Origin: Branchipolynoe longqiensis
Lineage: Eukaryota; Annelida; Polychaeta; Phyllodocida; Polynoidae
DNA length: 64,000 nucleotides
Direction of reading: 5' to 3'
Assembly: GCA_030323885.1 (NCBI GenBank)
Contig: CM059196.1
Span: 39,570,535-39,634,534 of the forward strand
The stretch's first letter is position 1, and each line of letters begins with the position of its first letter. The translations under genes and the position numbers were made by a program. This document shows, piece by piece, positions 52,235-63,551 of the stretch. The notes under the pieces are model-generated. The model had not been told where the DNA came from, made no database searches, and saw nothing but the letters and a program-made list of their open reading frames with translations.

Positions 52235-53145
52235 TCATGTAGCAATACCATTGACCTTGACCCCGAAAAGGGTCACGGCCAGTATGCTGCCTTGAGGTAC
52301 TCCTAGTTCATGTGAGTGTAGGCTGGAATAGGTAGTCTTGACACGGACACGGAAATGCCTGAAGGCTAGAAACTTCCTGATGAAAATTGACAGGTGGCCA
52401 CTAAGGCCAATCGCATGAAGATCCTCCATGATGCCATACTGCCACATTGTGTCATAGGCTTTTTCGAGGTCGAAAAAGACAGCCGTGCTCCTTCTTAAGG
52501 AAAGCATCTCTTATGAAGGTCTCCATGCGCACCAAATGGTCGAGGGTGCTGCGGCCCTGTCTGAAGCCACATTGAAGGTTGGACAGGTGGTGTCCTGACT
52601 CCAGTAGCCAGACGAGGCGGTTGTTTACCATGTGCTCCATGGTTTTACAGATGCAGCTTGTTAGGGCTATGGGACGATAGTTGTTGGCTTCACTCTGGTC
52701 TTTAGCAGGTTTGGGAATCGGTATTACTATCGCCTCCCACCAAGAGGCAGGGACGACACCCGACTCCCAGATGTTGTTGAAGAGTTGAAGCAACAGTCTC
52801 AGTGCATGTTCAGGGAGATGTTTACAAAATTGATAATGAATTCCATCAGGTCCAACTGCTGTGTCATGCAAGCTTTCCAAAGAACACCTCAACTCACCCA
52901 TACTGAATGGGGGGGGGGGGGGGGGGGGAGTTGTAGTGCTCCTCGCCATCGGAGGAAAAGTCCAAGAGCTTTCGCTCTTGGCGTTCCTTGACGGCCCGAA
53001 AGCCCGGGAGGCAGTTTGCCAAAGACGAGGTTCCAGCACTGGCTCTCCTAATGACTGTGATAACCGGCGCCTTTCTATGCCTGTGCGAGTGGAAATGGGC
53101 TGCCAGCTTAAGCCGTGCTGTTTTTTCTCTGAGCTGTTCCTCAGA
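52235..53145 (-). pseudogene. Jockey-like LINE reverse transcriptase fragment, one frameshift
   Basis: Minus frame 53039-52452 reads IPIPKPAKDQSEANNYRPIA, LTSCICKTMEHMVNNRLVWL and LQCGFRQGRSTLDHLVRMET, the first fingers and palm blocks of a LINE reverse transcriptase. A frameshift near 52490 moves to the next frame with AVFFDLEKAYDTMWQYGI (catalytic D in FFDLEKAYD) and LGVPQGSILAVTLF. It stops before the YADD block. A 20-nt poly-G (52909-52928) encodes a proline run between the pre-palm region and the palm. It abuts the DIRS element on its upstream side. Confidence 0.88.
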
Positions 53146-55487
53146 GGTGATATTGATCCCGATGCTGCCTATATTCTATGTGGCATTGTGTTCAGGTTTA
53201 GGGTAATAAATTGTGAATTTAACCACACGTATGAGAGTGGTAATAGTAAACGCTTGTCTAAGAGTGAGCGGGACCTGATCGATGGAAAATTAAGAGCCGA
53301 GCTAGAAGAAGGCATTGTTTCCTTCACCAATGACATTCCCCAATGCGTTCACGCCATGTTTGTCGTGCCTAAGGATGGGGGGGGGGGGGGGTGGTCGCCT
53401 TGCGATCAACTGCAGCAGGCCCCGGGGTAAATCGGTAAATTCTGCAACAAGCAAGGTTGCTAAGAAGTTTAGTTATCTGAGTGTCGATACGGTAATAGAT
53501 GTGCTAGTTAGGGGTGATCATCTTTCTTCAATAGACATAAAGGACGCCTATAGGGCAGTCCAGATACACCCAGAGGATAAGCAGGGGATCAAGTGGAGTT
53601 TTGAGGGCGACAAGGCTAGATATATGGTTGATAACAGATTATCTATGGGACTCGCATCGAGCCCATTCATTTTTACAAACAGTTCTAACTTTATTCTTAG
53701 GCATGCCAAAAGGGAAGGTGTCAAGCGGATCATCAATTATCTGGATGATTTTTATATCATCGGCTCATCCTATGCAGACTCCGCCTCCAATCAACTTAAA
53801 GTAGCCTCTATCCTGCACAGGTTGGGATTTTCCTTGACTTTCAAGAAGTTGCAATCACCAAATCAGAACATGAGGTTCCTGGGGATCGACATAGACACGA
53901 ATAAGTTGGAACTGTCTCTCCCACCAGATAAGCTCGAGAAGCTCTATGCAGTCCTGCGCCAGTTCCATGGGCGCAGGAAAGCAAAGCGTAAGGACTTAGT
54001 CCTAAAATCATCAGGGGCGCACACACTTTTTGTCATGGGATATATACCCTTATCGCATCGGTGCGCGAACCTTATTATTACATTAGGTTGGATGCTGGGT
54101 TTTGTGAGGACATCAACTGGTGGGAGAGCTTTGCGGGCCGCTTTAATGGGAAAGCGCCATGCTGGGGAAGTTTACACCCGTACGGTCTATCTATAGTGAC
54201 GCATCAGGTTGGGGGATGGGCGCCACTTATGGCGAAGATTGGCTGGTCGGCTCGTATGATAGGGAGGGGTGATGAGAGCCTCCGGGGTTATGCAGGACAT
54301 CACCATGTCTCACAGGAGGAAGGGCTGGGGGCTGCACACATTAATATCAAGGAGATGGCCGCTGCATATGAAGCTGCCAGTCGATGGTCCCACAAGTGGG
54401 GTGACTCCTCAGTAATATTTGTGACCGATAGTATGGTCGTACAGGCTGCCCTAAATACAGGCCGCTCTCGTTGTCAGGCCATAATGTCTTATTTACGAAA
54501 GCTTTTCTGGCTTTCGATTGAGTGGAACTTTGTTTTCATTTCATGTTATATTAACACCGCTAGAAATGTAACTTGTGACGCATTAAGTTGGTTAGCTGAT
54601 CATGGGAGCTCAGCCAGGATTGCGGAGGTAGATGTGGGTTGGAAGATGTGCTGCAGAAGTATTTTTGAGGCCCCCTTTCTGCTTTTTTCCAGGACGGGAG
54701 GACCTGGCAAGGGAGCAACGACGTTATGAGCATGCTTTTATGCACCCAACTCTTGGTCGACCAGAACAGTGCAGATTAAGCGTTATCTGCAGTTTGTTGA
54801 TCAGGGAAACTAGGGCCCCTCTACCATGCTCCTCTATGTGGGTTGCGCTATATGCAACCTGGCTAGCCAGAGACCTTTTGTATCGATTGATCCTATATTA
54901 CTTGTCTGGCTTAAACTTTTTATTTAAAACAGAACGGCGCCCCCACAATTGCATATTCTGACTATTATGTCGATGCAACCTTGAAAGGTATAAAGCGTAT
55001 TAAGGGTGATAGACCCAGGCGGGCCCCTCCACTCCTACCCAGCATGCTAATCAAGATCTTTGAAGGTTTGACACTGAATCCAGGGCACACTGCGTGGCGG
55101 GCGGCTGTATTGTTGTCGTTTTGTGCTCTGCTTAGGAAGAGTCAGGTAACCGCCTCAGATGCGGATACCAGCTGATTCCGATGGGGTTGCTTTCAGACTC
55201 CCAGCTGATCAGGGATCTACCCCTATGTCTTATGCTGCCTATCAGTATATGCTAAAAATATTTACTAACATTGCAGGCTTTGGGGAGTGAGAATTTACCT
55301 CACACTCCCTTCGCCAAGGAGGTACACCTTATCCGGCGATTTGTGGTGCGACTATCGAGGAGATTAAGGTATGGGGGGACTGAGCTACGGAGACGGTATA
55401 CGCTTATTTGAAGTCACCTTTACAGGTACGCATTATGAACGACTTGCGGGTCGCCGCCTCCCTGGCCCAGGTTGGGATCGACGAGTA
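53146..55487 (+). pseudogene. DIRS-like retrotransposon: reverse transcriptase, RNase H, tyrosine recombinase (broken)
   Basis: Reverse transcriptase starts near 53146 with FRVINCEFNHTYESG and VPQ/VPK blocks. It changes frame in a 15-nt poly-G at 53377-53391 and goes on with LAINCSRPRGKSVN, LSSIDIKDAYRAVQIHP, RLSMGLASSPFIF and catalytic NYLDDFYIIG. RNase H follows as SIYSDASGWGMGATYG (54187-54270), then in another frame FVTDSMVVQAALNTG. The tyrosine recombinase covers about 54730-55487: a core with AAVLLSFCALLRKSQVT (first catalytic Arg), then after frame breaks SHSLRQGG (H-x-x-R) and TETVYAYLKS (Tyr). TGA codons fall before EFTSHSLR and after KVWGD. There is no protease or DDE integrase, as expected for DIRS elements. 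At least four breaks make it non-functional. Confidence 0.88.
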
Positions 55488-55517
55488 GTTTGGGGTGGCC
55501 CCTTCTTGGTCCGTTTT

Positions 55518-55942
55518 TGGCTATTTCTTTTGCCCGGCCATGGGCCTTCATTGCAAAAATAAAATTAGAAGGTTCCCACCAACTCCTCGCTTCGACTCTC
55601 TCTTTCTCTCCTCCACCATAGCCAGTTTTATGTAAAATATAATTTATTATATGCATATAAATAGGCGGAGTTTCTCCTACCTTATTTTAATTATTTATTC
55701 TCGATTATTCTATATATTCTGCGGTCCTAGCATTTTGCTCCGATGCTACGGCACTGCTGCCGCTTTTCATTCATTCACGCTGGCGCTCAGCTCGCTACTA
55801 CTACAAAATGTTAGCTTTTATAGGTAGGGCTATTTCTTTTGTTTGGCCATGGGCCTTCATTGCAAAAATAAAATTAGAAGGTTCCCACCAACTCCTCGCT
55901 TTGACTCTCTCTCTTTCTCTCCTCCACCATAGCCAGTTTTAT
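55518..55942 (+). repeat. Direct repeats of ~115 bp downstream of the recombinase (55518-55632, 55828-55942)
   Basis: Both copies read GGCTATTTCTTTTG, GGCCATGGGCCTTCATTGCA, AAAATAAAATTAGAAGGTTC and CCTCCACCATAGCCAGTTTT. They lie 310 bp apart just after the recombinase stop, each with AATAAA. Split direct repeats are typical of Ngaro/PAT-like relatives of DIRS, so they probably belong to this element's 3' terminus. Confidence 0.85.
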
Positions 55943-56640
55943 ATACATATATTTGTGTGTTCTCTATTGACTATTATGAAACTATGTGACACAATTACGC
56001 ATATATATTTTTTTCCCCAAAAGAATTTAAAAGCAAACGGTTTTGCAACAAAACCGATGTAATTATATGTGTGTACCGTGGTGGCTGTAATTTATTATGT
56101 TCTTCTGTGGCCTTCTTCTGCATATTAGCGCGGAACATTGTCTATGTACTGGGTGGCCCTGGTGGTGCGTCCGGGACTGCCGTGACAGACCGCCGTTTGC
56201 CCTTGTGTGTGTATACTGATCCCACACTCTGTGTACTCTGACATCCGACCAGGGAGCTAAGAGGTGCAATCCCACCGGCCAGCAAGCTCTCTCCCTCCAC
56301 TCCCCCTCTCCTCCCCCTCTCCTTCTCCGTCCTCTCTCCTCTCCTCACCTCACCTCCCTTCCCAACGCATTTTCTCCTCCACGCCCATCCGCTTTCTCCT
56401 CCCCCCCCATCCATTCCCTCCCTTCCCTTCACCTCCCGTCAGCTGGGAACTGGGGACGAGGTAAAGTGGACTAAAATACCAGAGAGACAGGGAAGCCATA
56501 TATGTCTGTATGTGGTGTGAGTTGGGATGTAGTTTCAGATTACAGTGATATATTCCAAAACAAGGCACTCCACCGGTTTGGACACAGCTTTAGTTATGAT
56601 GATCCCGAATACAGCACCCTTTACCTAACCTTATGCGAAA
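55943..56640. other. No recognised gene; pyrimidine-rich tract 56285-56440
   Basis: The CTCCCT-rich stretch opens frames on both strands (Ser/Pro on plus, Gly/Glu/Arg on minus) that I take as compositional. Confidence 0.45.
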
Positions 56641-56955
56641 TTATGTCTCCAACAATTGGCGATGAAAGGTTGTAGCCATATTGGTCTTCTTAACTCTTTT
56701 GTTATTATGTCTAGCAAAAGCAATGGAAGTCTTCCAACCTGCATTCTTAAGAATAGTGTTAATCGGAACACCTAGGTTCCTTGCACTGGAAGCAAATGCC
56801 CCTCTCGTGGAGTGGGCCCCAAACCGGGAAGTGTCTATTCCTGCTAATTTTAGCACTCTGAGTGTCCCTCTCGATAGTGTGTCTCTAGAAATAGGTCCAT
56901 GAGGCCTAATAAAGCTAAGCAACAATTGTTTGCTTTTCCGAATTTCTTCAATTGC
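56641..56955 (-). pseudogene. Tyrosine recombinase C-terminal fragment (Crypton/DIRS-type)
   Basis: Reads LLLSFIRPHGPISRDTLSR, VLKLAGIDTSRFGAHSTRGA and NTILKNAGWKTSIAFARHNN. The HSTRGA block gives the catalytic H-x-x-R. The place where relatives have F-Y-N-K carries H-N-N-K, so the nucleophilic Tyr appears lost. The sequence is unlike the recombinase of the element at 53-55 kb (SHSLRQGG), so a second lineage is present. The stop is near 56641; the 5' part is missing. Confidence 0.75.
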
Positions 56956-57351
56956 TTCCTAAATTCGCCATCTTGGTTTTCATTCGAACGGCGCTTAGAA
57001 GGTATAAATATATAATTGAATCTAATAGACAAACACCAAATATGATAATACTGTGTATTAAATCAACATGGAGAGGTTAGTTTATGGGGGGGGGGGGGGA
57101 GTAGAAAAGTGCTCCGTATAATGCAAGCTCAATACCAGCCCAGATTTAAATCTCGTGTCTGGGAAGTGGGCATGACGTCACGGGAATGGAGTGTGTGGGC
57201 GAGCGATAATACAGAGGGGAATGTCATTTGCACATCCAGCTAGAGCTAGCATGCCTCGCTTTCGAAATAGCGAATGGTAGACAGGAAGTGTGAACACTTA
57301 TTTGTCTCTCATTTTTGCTTGAGTGCAAGTAAATATGCAACACAAGGAATA
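56956..57351. other. No recognised gene; 14-nt poly-G at 57086-57099
   Basis: Nothing recognised besides the homopolymer. Confidence 0.4.
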
Positions 57352-57730
57352 ATTAGTAGCATGTGGTGAATAAGGGGTCAAATTTCACTGGATCATCAGC
57401 CCCTGCTTTTTCTAATCTGTTCTTGAATGAATTTATTGACTCGGCATCAATAACATTTTGTGGGAGACTATTCCATATATTTATGATCCTGTTTGAGAAA
57501 CTGTGTTGCCTTAACTTTGAAAGGGCTCTGGGTTTACTAGTTTGAGAGTATGGCCCCGACTGCCTTCTCTTTTATTCCAAGGTGAAAAATTGGTTCATAT
57601 CTATTTTATCAAAACCTTTCATAATTTTAAATACTTCAATTATGTCACTTCTTTTCCTTCTGTAGGAAAGGGTAGGAAGTTTCAATACCCTAAGCCGTTG
57701 TTCATAGGGTAAGTACTTTATAACTGCAAC
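57352..57730 (-). pseudogene. LINE C-terminal end (type D), one internal stop
   Basis: On the minus strand: YEQRLRVLKLPTLSYRRKR, SDIIEVFKIMKGFDKID, a stop, then RQHSFSNRIINIWNSLPQNV and AESINSFKNRLEK, stopping near 57352. This is the extreme C-terminus of CR1/Rex-like LINE polymerases ('LPSL.YRR.RGD.IE..K', 'N.WNSLP..VV.A.S...FK.RLD'). It is homologous to the plus-strand fragment at 58133. Confidence 0.8.
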
Positions 57731-58132
57731 TAATTTCATTGCACATCAGACTCTTTTGAAAGATCAATGTGCTAGCCTGGTTCGGTGCCCTTTGTTTCAA
57801 CAGAGGTCGGCACAGTGGTAATTTTAAACAACGCACAGAGGTCCTAGAGTTCTCTGCTATTATCGCCGCGTGACAATGCAGATAAAATAAACAATGTCAG
57901 TGTGCAAATGTTCCTGAAGCCTGCAAACTTTGAGAACTGCACATCAATACCAGGTGAGGTTTAAACATGCATTATGTTATCTGACCTTATTGTGTATATT
58001 ATTCTTGTCGTAGAAGTAAATTAAACTATGTTGTTTAAGATTTAAAGGAACGATTGTGATGCAAATTAGATCATCATAGGGGTGGTATATTCTGAAAAAT
58101 AAACACTTCATTTCACAGATACTGTTGTAAAG
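57731..58132. other. No recognised gene
   Basis: AT-rich; nothing recognised. Confidence 0.4.
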
Positions 58133-58498
58133 GATATGAATGCACAGAGGAGAGCCATCAAACTCAAACCCGGTTTGAAGGACACATCATACCTGGAACT
58201 CTTGGCAGCGCTCAAGTTACCCAGCCTGTATTACCGGAGATCACGAGGAGACTTGATCGAGCTGGATAAGCACACTCACGTATATTATATGGTGGATGTG
58301 GACTATATCAAGTTAGATGACCACATTGGTCACCACGTGAAACTTTGTTTTAAACGCACAAATAAGAAGGTCCGGCAGAACTTTCTGGTAGGACAGGCGA
58401 CCAATTCATGGAACGGGCTCCCGGAACAAGTCGCAGATGCACCAAATCTGAACTGTTTCAAGGCAAGGCTAGATAAGTTGTGGTCAGAATATAGGTAA
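58133..58498 (+). pseudogene. LINE C-terminal end (type D), plus-strand copy
   Basis: Open for 120 codons: NAQRRAIKLKPGLKDTSY, LAALKLPSLYYRRSRGDLIE, NFLVGQATNSWNGLPEQVAD and NCFKARLDKLWSEYR, then a stop. It is 5'-truncated and has no internal stop. Opposite in direction to the fragment at 57352-57730, and of a different subfamily by sequence. Confidence 0.85.
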
Positions 58499-59049
58499 AG
58501 CTAGCATCTGATCCCTGACTATTACTTGTGTCATAATCATCATGGTGAGCTACCCAACCTGCAACAGGCTCTATAGCCTATCAAGCAGAAGAGAATAAAT
58601 ATAAATGACTTTTAACTATTGGAATGTGCATCTCATGGTTTTACAATGGCATGTACTGCAAGTATTTGCTCTTGTTTCAATGACAATATTTCGTTTTCCA
58701 GCCATATTTTGTTGAGTTATTCTAAAACTTCTGGAAGTGACGAGCTAGAAACGAGAGAGCAGCATTGGGAAATTACACAGCTTTATTTCCGAAATGAAGT
58801 AATGGACGTAAAATTAATATGTACAGTTATGATGAAAGAGTATAATTACAAATAATGGCATCAATGACAATGCCACTCCCTCCTTCCCACTCCCACCTCC
58901 TCACTCCCACCTCCTCACTCCCCCCCCCCCTGCAGGTGTGTGAGTGGGGGTGGAAGTGCTCTGCTGTTCCCTCCTGCCCCACAATGACAGCGCTTCAGCG
59001 TCATCCGCTCCTTCCCCTCATATGTGGGTGTAGGAGATGTAAGTAGTGT
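58499..59049. other. No recognised gene; short CTCCC-rich repeat and poly-C at 58895-58930
   Basis: Three CACTCCCACCTCCT units precede an 11-nt C-run (58920-58930). The small plus frames here are unsupported. Confidence 0.45.
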
Positions 59050-61665
59050 TGGTTTGTTGGATGTGAATGTGTGTACGTGTTGCTGTGGGCGTGGGTGCTG
59101 TGGGTGTGGGTAGTGTGTATGGGGGTGGGGTGTGCATGCGGTTTGCGTGGTGTGTGTTTGGAGTGTGGTATGTTTGCAGGTGTGGGTGGTGTGGGGTATG
59201 ATAAGTTACGTGAGTGTGCGAGTGTGGGGGTCGGGGTGGTGTAGAATGTGGTGTGGAGTGTGGTGTGGTGTGGGGTGTGGTGTGGGGTGTGGGGTGTTGT
59301 GGGTGTGCGTGGTTTGGGGTGTGGTCAGTTATGTGAGTGTGTGGGTGTGTAGGTCTGTGAGTTTGGTGTGAGTTGGGTGGTGAGTGTGGTGTGATGTGTA
59401 GGGTGTGTGAGTGCTTGGTGTGAGTTGGGTGGTGAGTGGTATGTAAGGTGTGTGACTGCTTGGTGTGAGTTGGGTGGTGAGTGTGGTGTGGTGTGTAAGG
59501 TGTGTGGGTTTTTGGTGTGAGTTGGGTGGTGAGTGTGGTGTGGTGTGTCAGGTGTGTGGGTTTTTGGTGTGAGTTGGGTGGTGAGTGTGGTGTGGTGTGT
59601 AAGGTGTGTGGGCTTTTGGTGTGAGTTGGGTGGTGAGTGGTATGTAAGGTGTGTGAGTGCTTGGTGTGAGTTGGGTGGTGAGTGTGGTGTGGTGTGTAAG
59701 GTGTGTGAGTGTTTGGTGTGAGTTGGGTGGTGAGTGGTATGTAAGGTGTGTGAGTGCTTGGTGTGAGTTGGGTGGTGAGTGTGGTGTGGTGTGTAAGGTG
59801 TGTGGGTTTTTGGTGTGAGTTGGGTGGTGAGTGTGGTGTGGTGTGTAAGGTGTGTGAGTGTTTGGTGTGAGTTGGGTGGTGAGTGTGGTGTGGTGTGTAA
59901 GGTGTGTGAGTCTTTGGTGTGAGTTGGGTGGTGAGTGTGGTGTGGTGTGTGTGGTGTGTAAGGTGTGTGAGTGTTTGGTGTGAGTTGGGTGGTGAGTGTT
60001 GTGTGCTGTGGTGTGGGTGTTTCGATGTGGGTGGTGTGGGCGGCGTGGCATGGTGGGTAATGTGAGTGTGCAGGGTGTGAGTGTGGCGTGTGCGGTGTGG
60101 GTGGTGTGGCATTGCGGGTAATGTGAGTGTGCGGGTGTGAGTGTGGGGTGTGGGCCATGGCATGGCGGGTAATGTGAGTGTGCGGTGTGTGCAGTGTGGG
60201 CGGTGTGGCGTGGTGGGTAATGTGAATGTGTGGGGCGTGAGTGTGGGGTGTGCGGTGTGTGGTGTGGGCGGTGTGGCGTGACGGGTAATGTGAGTGTGCG
60301 GGGTGTGAGTGTGGGATGTGCAGTGTGTGGTGTGGGCAGTGTGGTGTGGTGGGTAATGTGAGTGTGCGGGTCTGAGTGTGGTGGTAGTGTGGCGTGTGGG
60401 TGGGGTGTGTGTGGGGCAGTGCATGGCAGTGTGGTGGTGGGTAATGTGAGTGTGTGGGTAATGTGAGTGTGCGGGGTGTGAGTGTGGTGTGTGCAGTGTG
60501 GGCGGTGTGGCGTGGTGGGTAATGTGAATGTGTGGGGTGTGAGTGTGGGATGTGCAGTGTGTGGTGTGGGCAGTGTGGTGTGGTGGGTAATGTGAGTGTG
60601 TGGGTAATGTGAGTGTGTGGGGTGTGAGTGTGGGGTGTGCAGTGTGTGGTGTGGGCGGTGTGGCATGGCAGGTAATGTGAATGTGTGGGTAATGTGAGTG
60701 TGTGGGGTGTGAATGTGGGGTGTGCAGTGTGTGGAGTGGGCAGTGTGGCGTGACGGGTAATGTGAGTGTGCGGGTAATGTGAGTGTGTGGGTAATGTGAG
60801 TGTGCTGGGTGTGAGTGTGGGGTGTGGGGTGTGGGCAGTGTGGCGTGATGGGTAATGTGAGTGTGTGGGTAATGTGAGTGTGTGGGTAATATGAGCGTGT
60901 GGGGTGTGAGTGTGGGATGTGCGGTAGGCAGTGTGGTGTGGTGGGTAATGTGAGTGTGCGGGGTGTGAGTGTGGTGTGTGCGGTGTGTGGTGTGGGCAGT
61001 GTGGCGTGATGGGTAATGTGAGTGTGCGGGTAATGTGAGTGTGCGGGGTGTGAGTGTGGGGTGTGCGGTGTGTGTGGTGTGTGGTGTGGGCAGTGTGGCG
61101 TGACGGGTAATGTGAGTGTGCGGGTAATGTCAGTGTGCCGGGTGTGCAGTGTGGGCAGTGTGGCGTGACGGGTAATGTTAGTGTGTCGGTAATGTCAGTG
61201 TGTGGGTAATGTGAGCGTGTGGGGTGTGAGTGTGGGATGTGCGGTAGGCAGTGTGGTGTGGTGGGTAATGTGAGTGTGCGGGGTGTGAGTGTGTGGTGTG
61301 TGGTGTGTGCGGTGTGTGGTATGGACTGTGTGACATGGCGGGTAATGTGAGTGTGTGGGGTGTGAGTGTGTGGGGTGTGAGTGTGGGGTGTGCGGTGTGT
61401 GGTGTGGATGGTGTGGCGTGACGAGTAATGTGAGTGTGTGAGTAATGTGAGTGTGTGGGTAATGTGAGTGTGTGGGTAATGTGAGTGTGCGGGGTGTGCG
61501 GTGTGGGAAGTGTGGCGTGACGGGTAATGTCAGTGTGTCGGTAATGTCAGTGTGTGGGTAATGTGAGCGTGTGGGGTGTGAGTGTGGGATGTGCGGTAGG
61601 CAGTGTGGTGTGGTGGGTAATGTGAGTGTGCGGGGTGTGAGTGTGGTGTGTGCAATGTGTGGATG
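59050..61665. repeat. Long GT/GGG-rich satellite (two unit types)
   Basis: 59380-60010 is made of ~57-bp units (GTGTGAGTTGGGTGGTGAGT plus GGTGTGTAAGGTGTGTGAG). 60010-61665 is made of 60-80 bp units (GGGTAATGTGAGTGTGCGGG, GTGTGAGTGTGGGGTGTGC, GGCAGTGTGGCGTGACG). Frames of up to 468 codons on the minus strand (Thr-His-Pro repeats) run through it because of composition and unit length and are not genes. Confidence 0.97.
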
Positions 61666-62297
61666 TGGGTGGATTGTCTCACCCCACATAACCAGTATAT
61701 ATCATATATGGCTTACTGTCATCCTGTTCAGTGTGTCGGGGACGAGCTGTTATCTGCCATTAACTAGTGCCTCGAAACGAAATCAACTTTACATAGATCT
61801 AACTGCAGACAAGCCAATTATACTGATAATAACTTGACGCAAAGCCACCAATATTTTAAGTTTGCACTGTCTGAATTTTAGCGAGCCGCAATTCAGCAGG
61901 TGAGTCGAACTTGTCATCTTAATTACACATGATCATTTTTTTAAATTCATAGTTTTTAATAACTACTGGTCGCCCGTCATTGTATTTTACAACGTTGACT
62001 GCAAAATAACCCCCAAACAAGAACAAACAAAAAAGACATAAGCAAGATGGCATATTTAGTTTGGAGACACAACGTGAATAGTGCCTTGCCTTGGAATATA
62101 GCATGCTACCGCGACATAAGCGGAATAGCCCAGTAGCTTAGCTGTTCTATACGTTCAAATATAGCACGGCTACATAGCCATCTGTGGCCGTATTTCAGCA
62201 GGCGTTTCATAATGCATCGCTTCCGGGCATTCGTTGATTTTGCGCAGAACAACGGAGAGATCAATCAGATCCATTGTACTCTACCGGGCCTTTTGAA
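61666..62297. other. No recognised gene
   Basis: Frames at 61571-61837 and 61919-62104 are unsupported; nothing recognised. Confidence 0.4.
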
Positions 62298-62627
62298 TGT
62301 ATGTTTGTTTAGTTTTTTGTTTGACCCTTTACATCCTGGCAACATCTAACGACTTTTGTCAGTGCGCACTCATAACAACTTTACAACACTGTCCCACTGT
62401 GGGACCACGCTGCCAGCAACATCACCCAATATCCTACTCAGTCACATTATCCTGATACCACACAAACCAGTGCTTGCCCTATCCTATTAATGCCGAGTGC
62501 CAGGCTGGGTATGGTGATGCGTATACTTTTAGTAAGTCATTGATTTGATTCGGTCAGAGTCCAAACTCACGAATGCCAGCACGGGAAGCGAGCCAGCGCT
62601 TTGACCAATTCGACCATCTCGTCCGGT
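62298..62627 (-). mobile_element. Main SINE, near full length, old
   Basis: Tail TTTTTTGTTTGACCC, shortened 3' body (the GGTCATATCAGGACGGG block deleted), then body and head ending CATCTCGTCCGG. It is the most diverged full-span copy. Confidence 0.85.
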
Positions 62628-63146
62628 CCAATGAATAAGGCAGTCACTATTAATCACAAACAACAAAACATCGAAACTTGCCTGTTGTTCCTAGAAATAA
62701 GACAACAAATGAGGTAATGGCCGGACGAGAAGCACCTACTACATTAAGTATAATGCAGTAACAACAGAATCCAATCATAGCCAGAGACAGATGGGCTGGA
62801 CGCCATGCAGACGCAACCAGCATTAGCTAAATAACAAGGCTATTGCAGCCGCCTCATTTGCTGCTTCATTGTGAGGTGCAAGCCGATCCATTATTGATAG
62901 GAAACATATATATATATATATATACTATGCTATATACGTTTTATAATATATCACATGTATATTATACATATATATGACATATATGGGATGTGAAAGTCTA
63001 CTTCGACACCATAACCAAAGCTGCTATACTAGCTGTTGATGGGGGACTGTCCTTGTTTTTCTGGTCGCTAGGCAACTGGGTGAGATGGGAGTGGTGTAGG
63101 ATTTCAAGGCTGTGGTTTCAACTGTAGGCTACTTCCTGATGAGCAG
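62628..63146. other. No recognised gene; (TA)n at 62908-62925
   Basis: AT-rich, nothing recognised. Confidence 0.4.
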
Positions 63147-63332
63147 ACAGGGTGGCCGAATGAGTAGAGCGTCCCTCTCCAGTTTTGGGAGATCGGGAGA
63201 TCCGAACCTATGGGGTTCATGGGTTCGAATCCGGAACGAGTGAAACCAATGACTTAAAAATTTATACTTGTTGCTCCCTAGCCAGGCGCTTGGCATTATT
63301 AGGATAGGGCAAGGACTGGTTGGCTCAATGCC
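63147..63332 (+). mobile_element. Main SINE, 5' half
   Basis: Head CAGGGTGGCCGAATGAGTAG, B box GGGTTCGAATCCGGA, first body block to GGTTGGCTCAATGCC. A small duplication (GGGAGATCGGGAGATC) lies in the head. Confidence 0.88.
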
Positions 63333-63344
63333 ATATTTGTACAT

Positions 63345-63480
63345 ATGTATATTATATTATAGTTTATGTATAATATGCAGATATACGTACAACATGGATA
63401 TAATATACATACATATTATATCTACAATATACGTGTATATAGATATGTGTGCATTGTGCAACGTGTTATATATACCTAGG
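63345..63480. repeat. (TA)n-rich tract
   Basis: Irregular TATATG/ACATAT runs; Tyr/Ile frames here are by-products. Confidence 0.8.
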
Positions 63481-63551
63481 TTGAAACCAGAGACTTTGGC
63501 TAATCCCACATACTCCTATGTTTTGATTGATTGTTAATTTAACACAATGCT

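Noticed and set aside
59018..61689. Minus-strand frames of 468, 372, 277 and 164 codons (Thr-His-Pro rich)
   Set aside because: They lie entirely in the GT/GGG satellite, overlap in several frames, and their repetition follows the DNA unit, not protein constraint.
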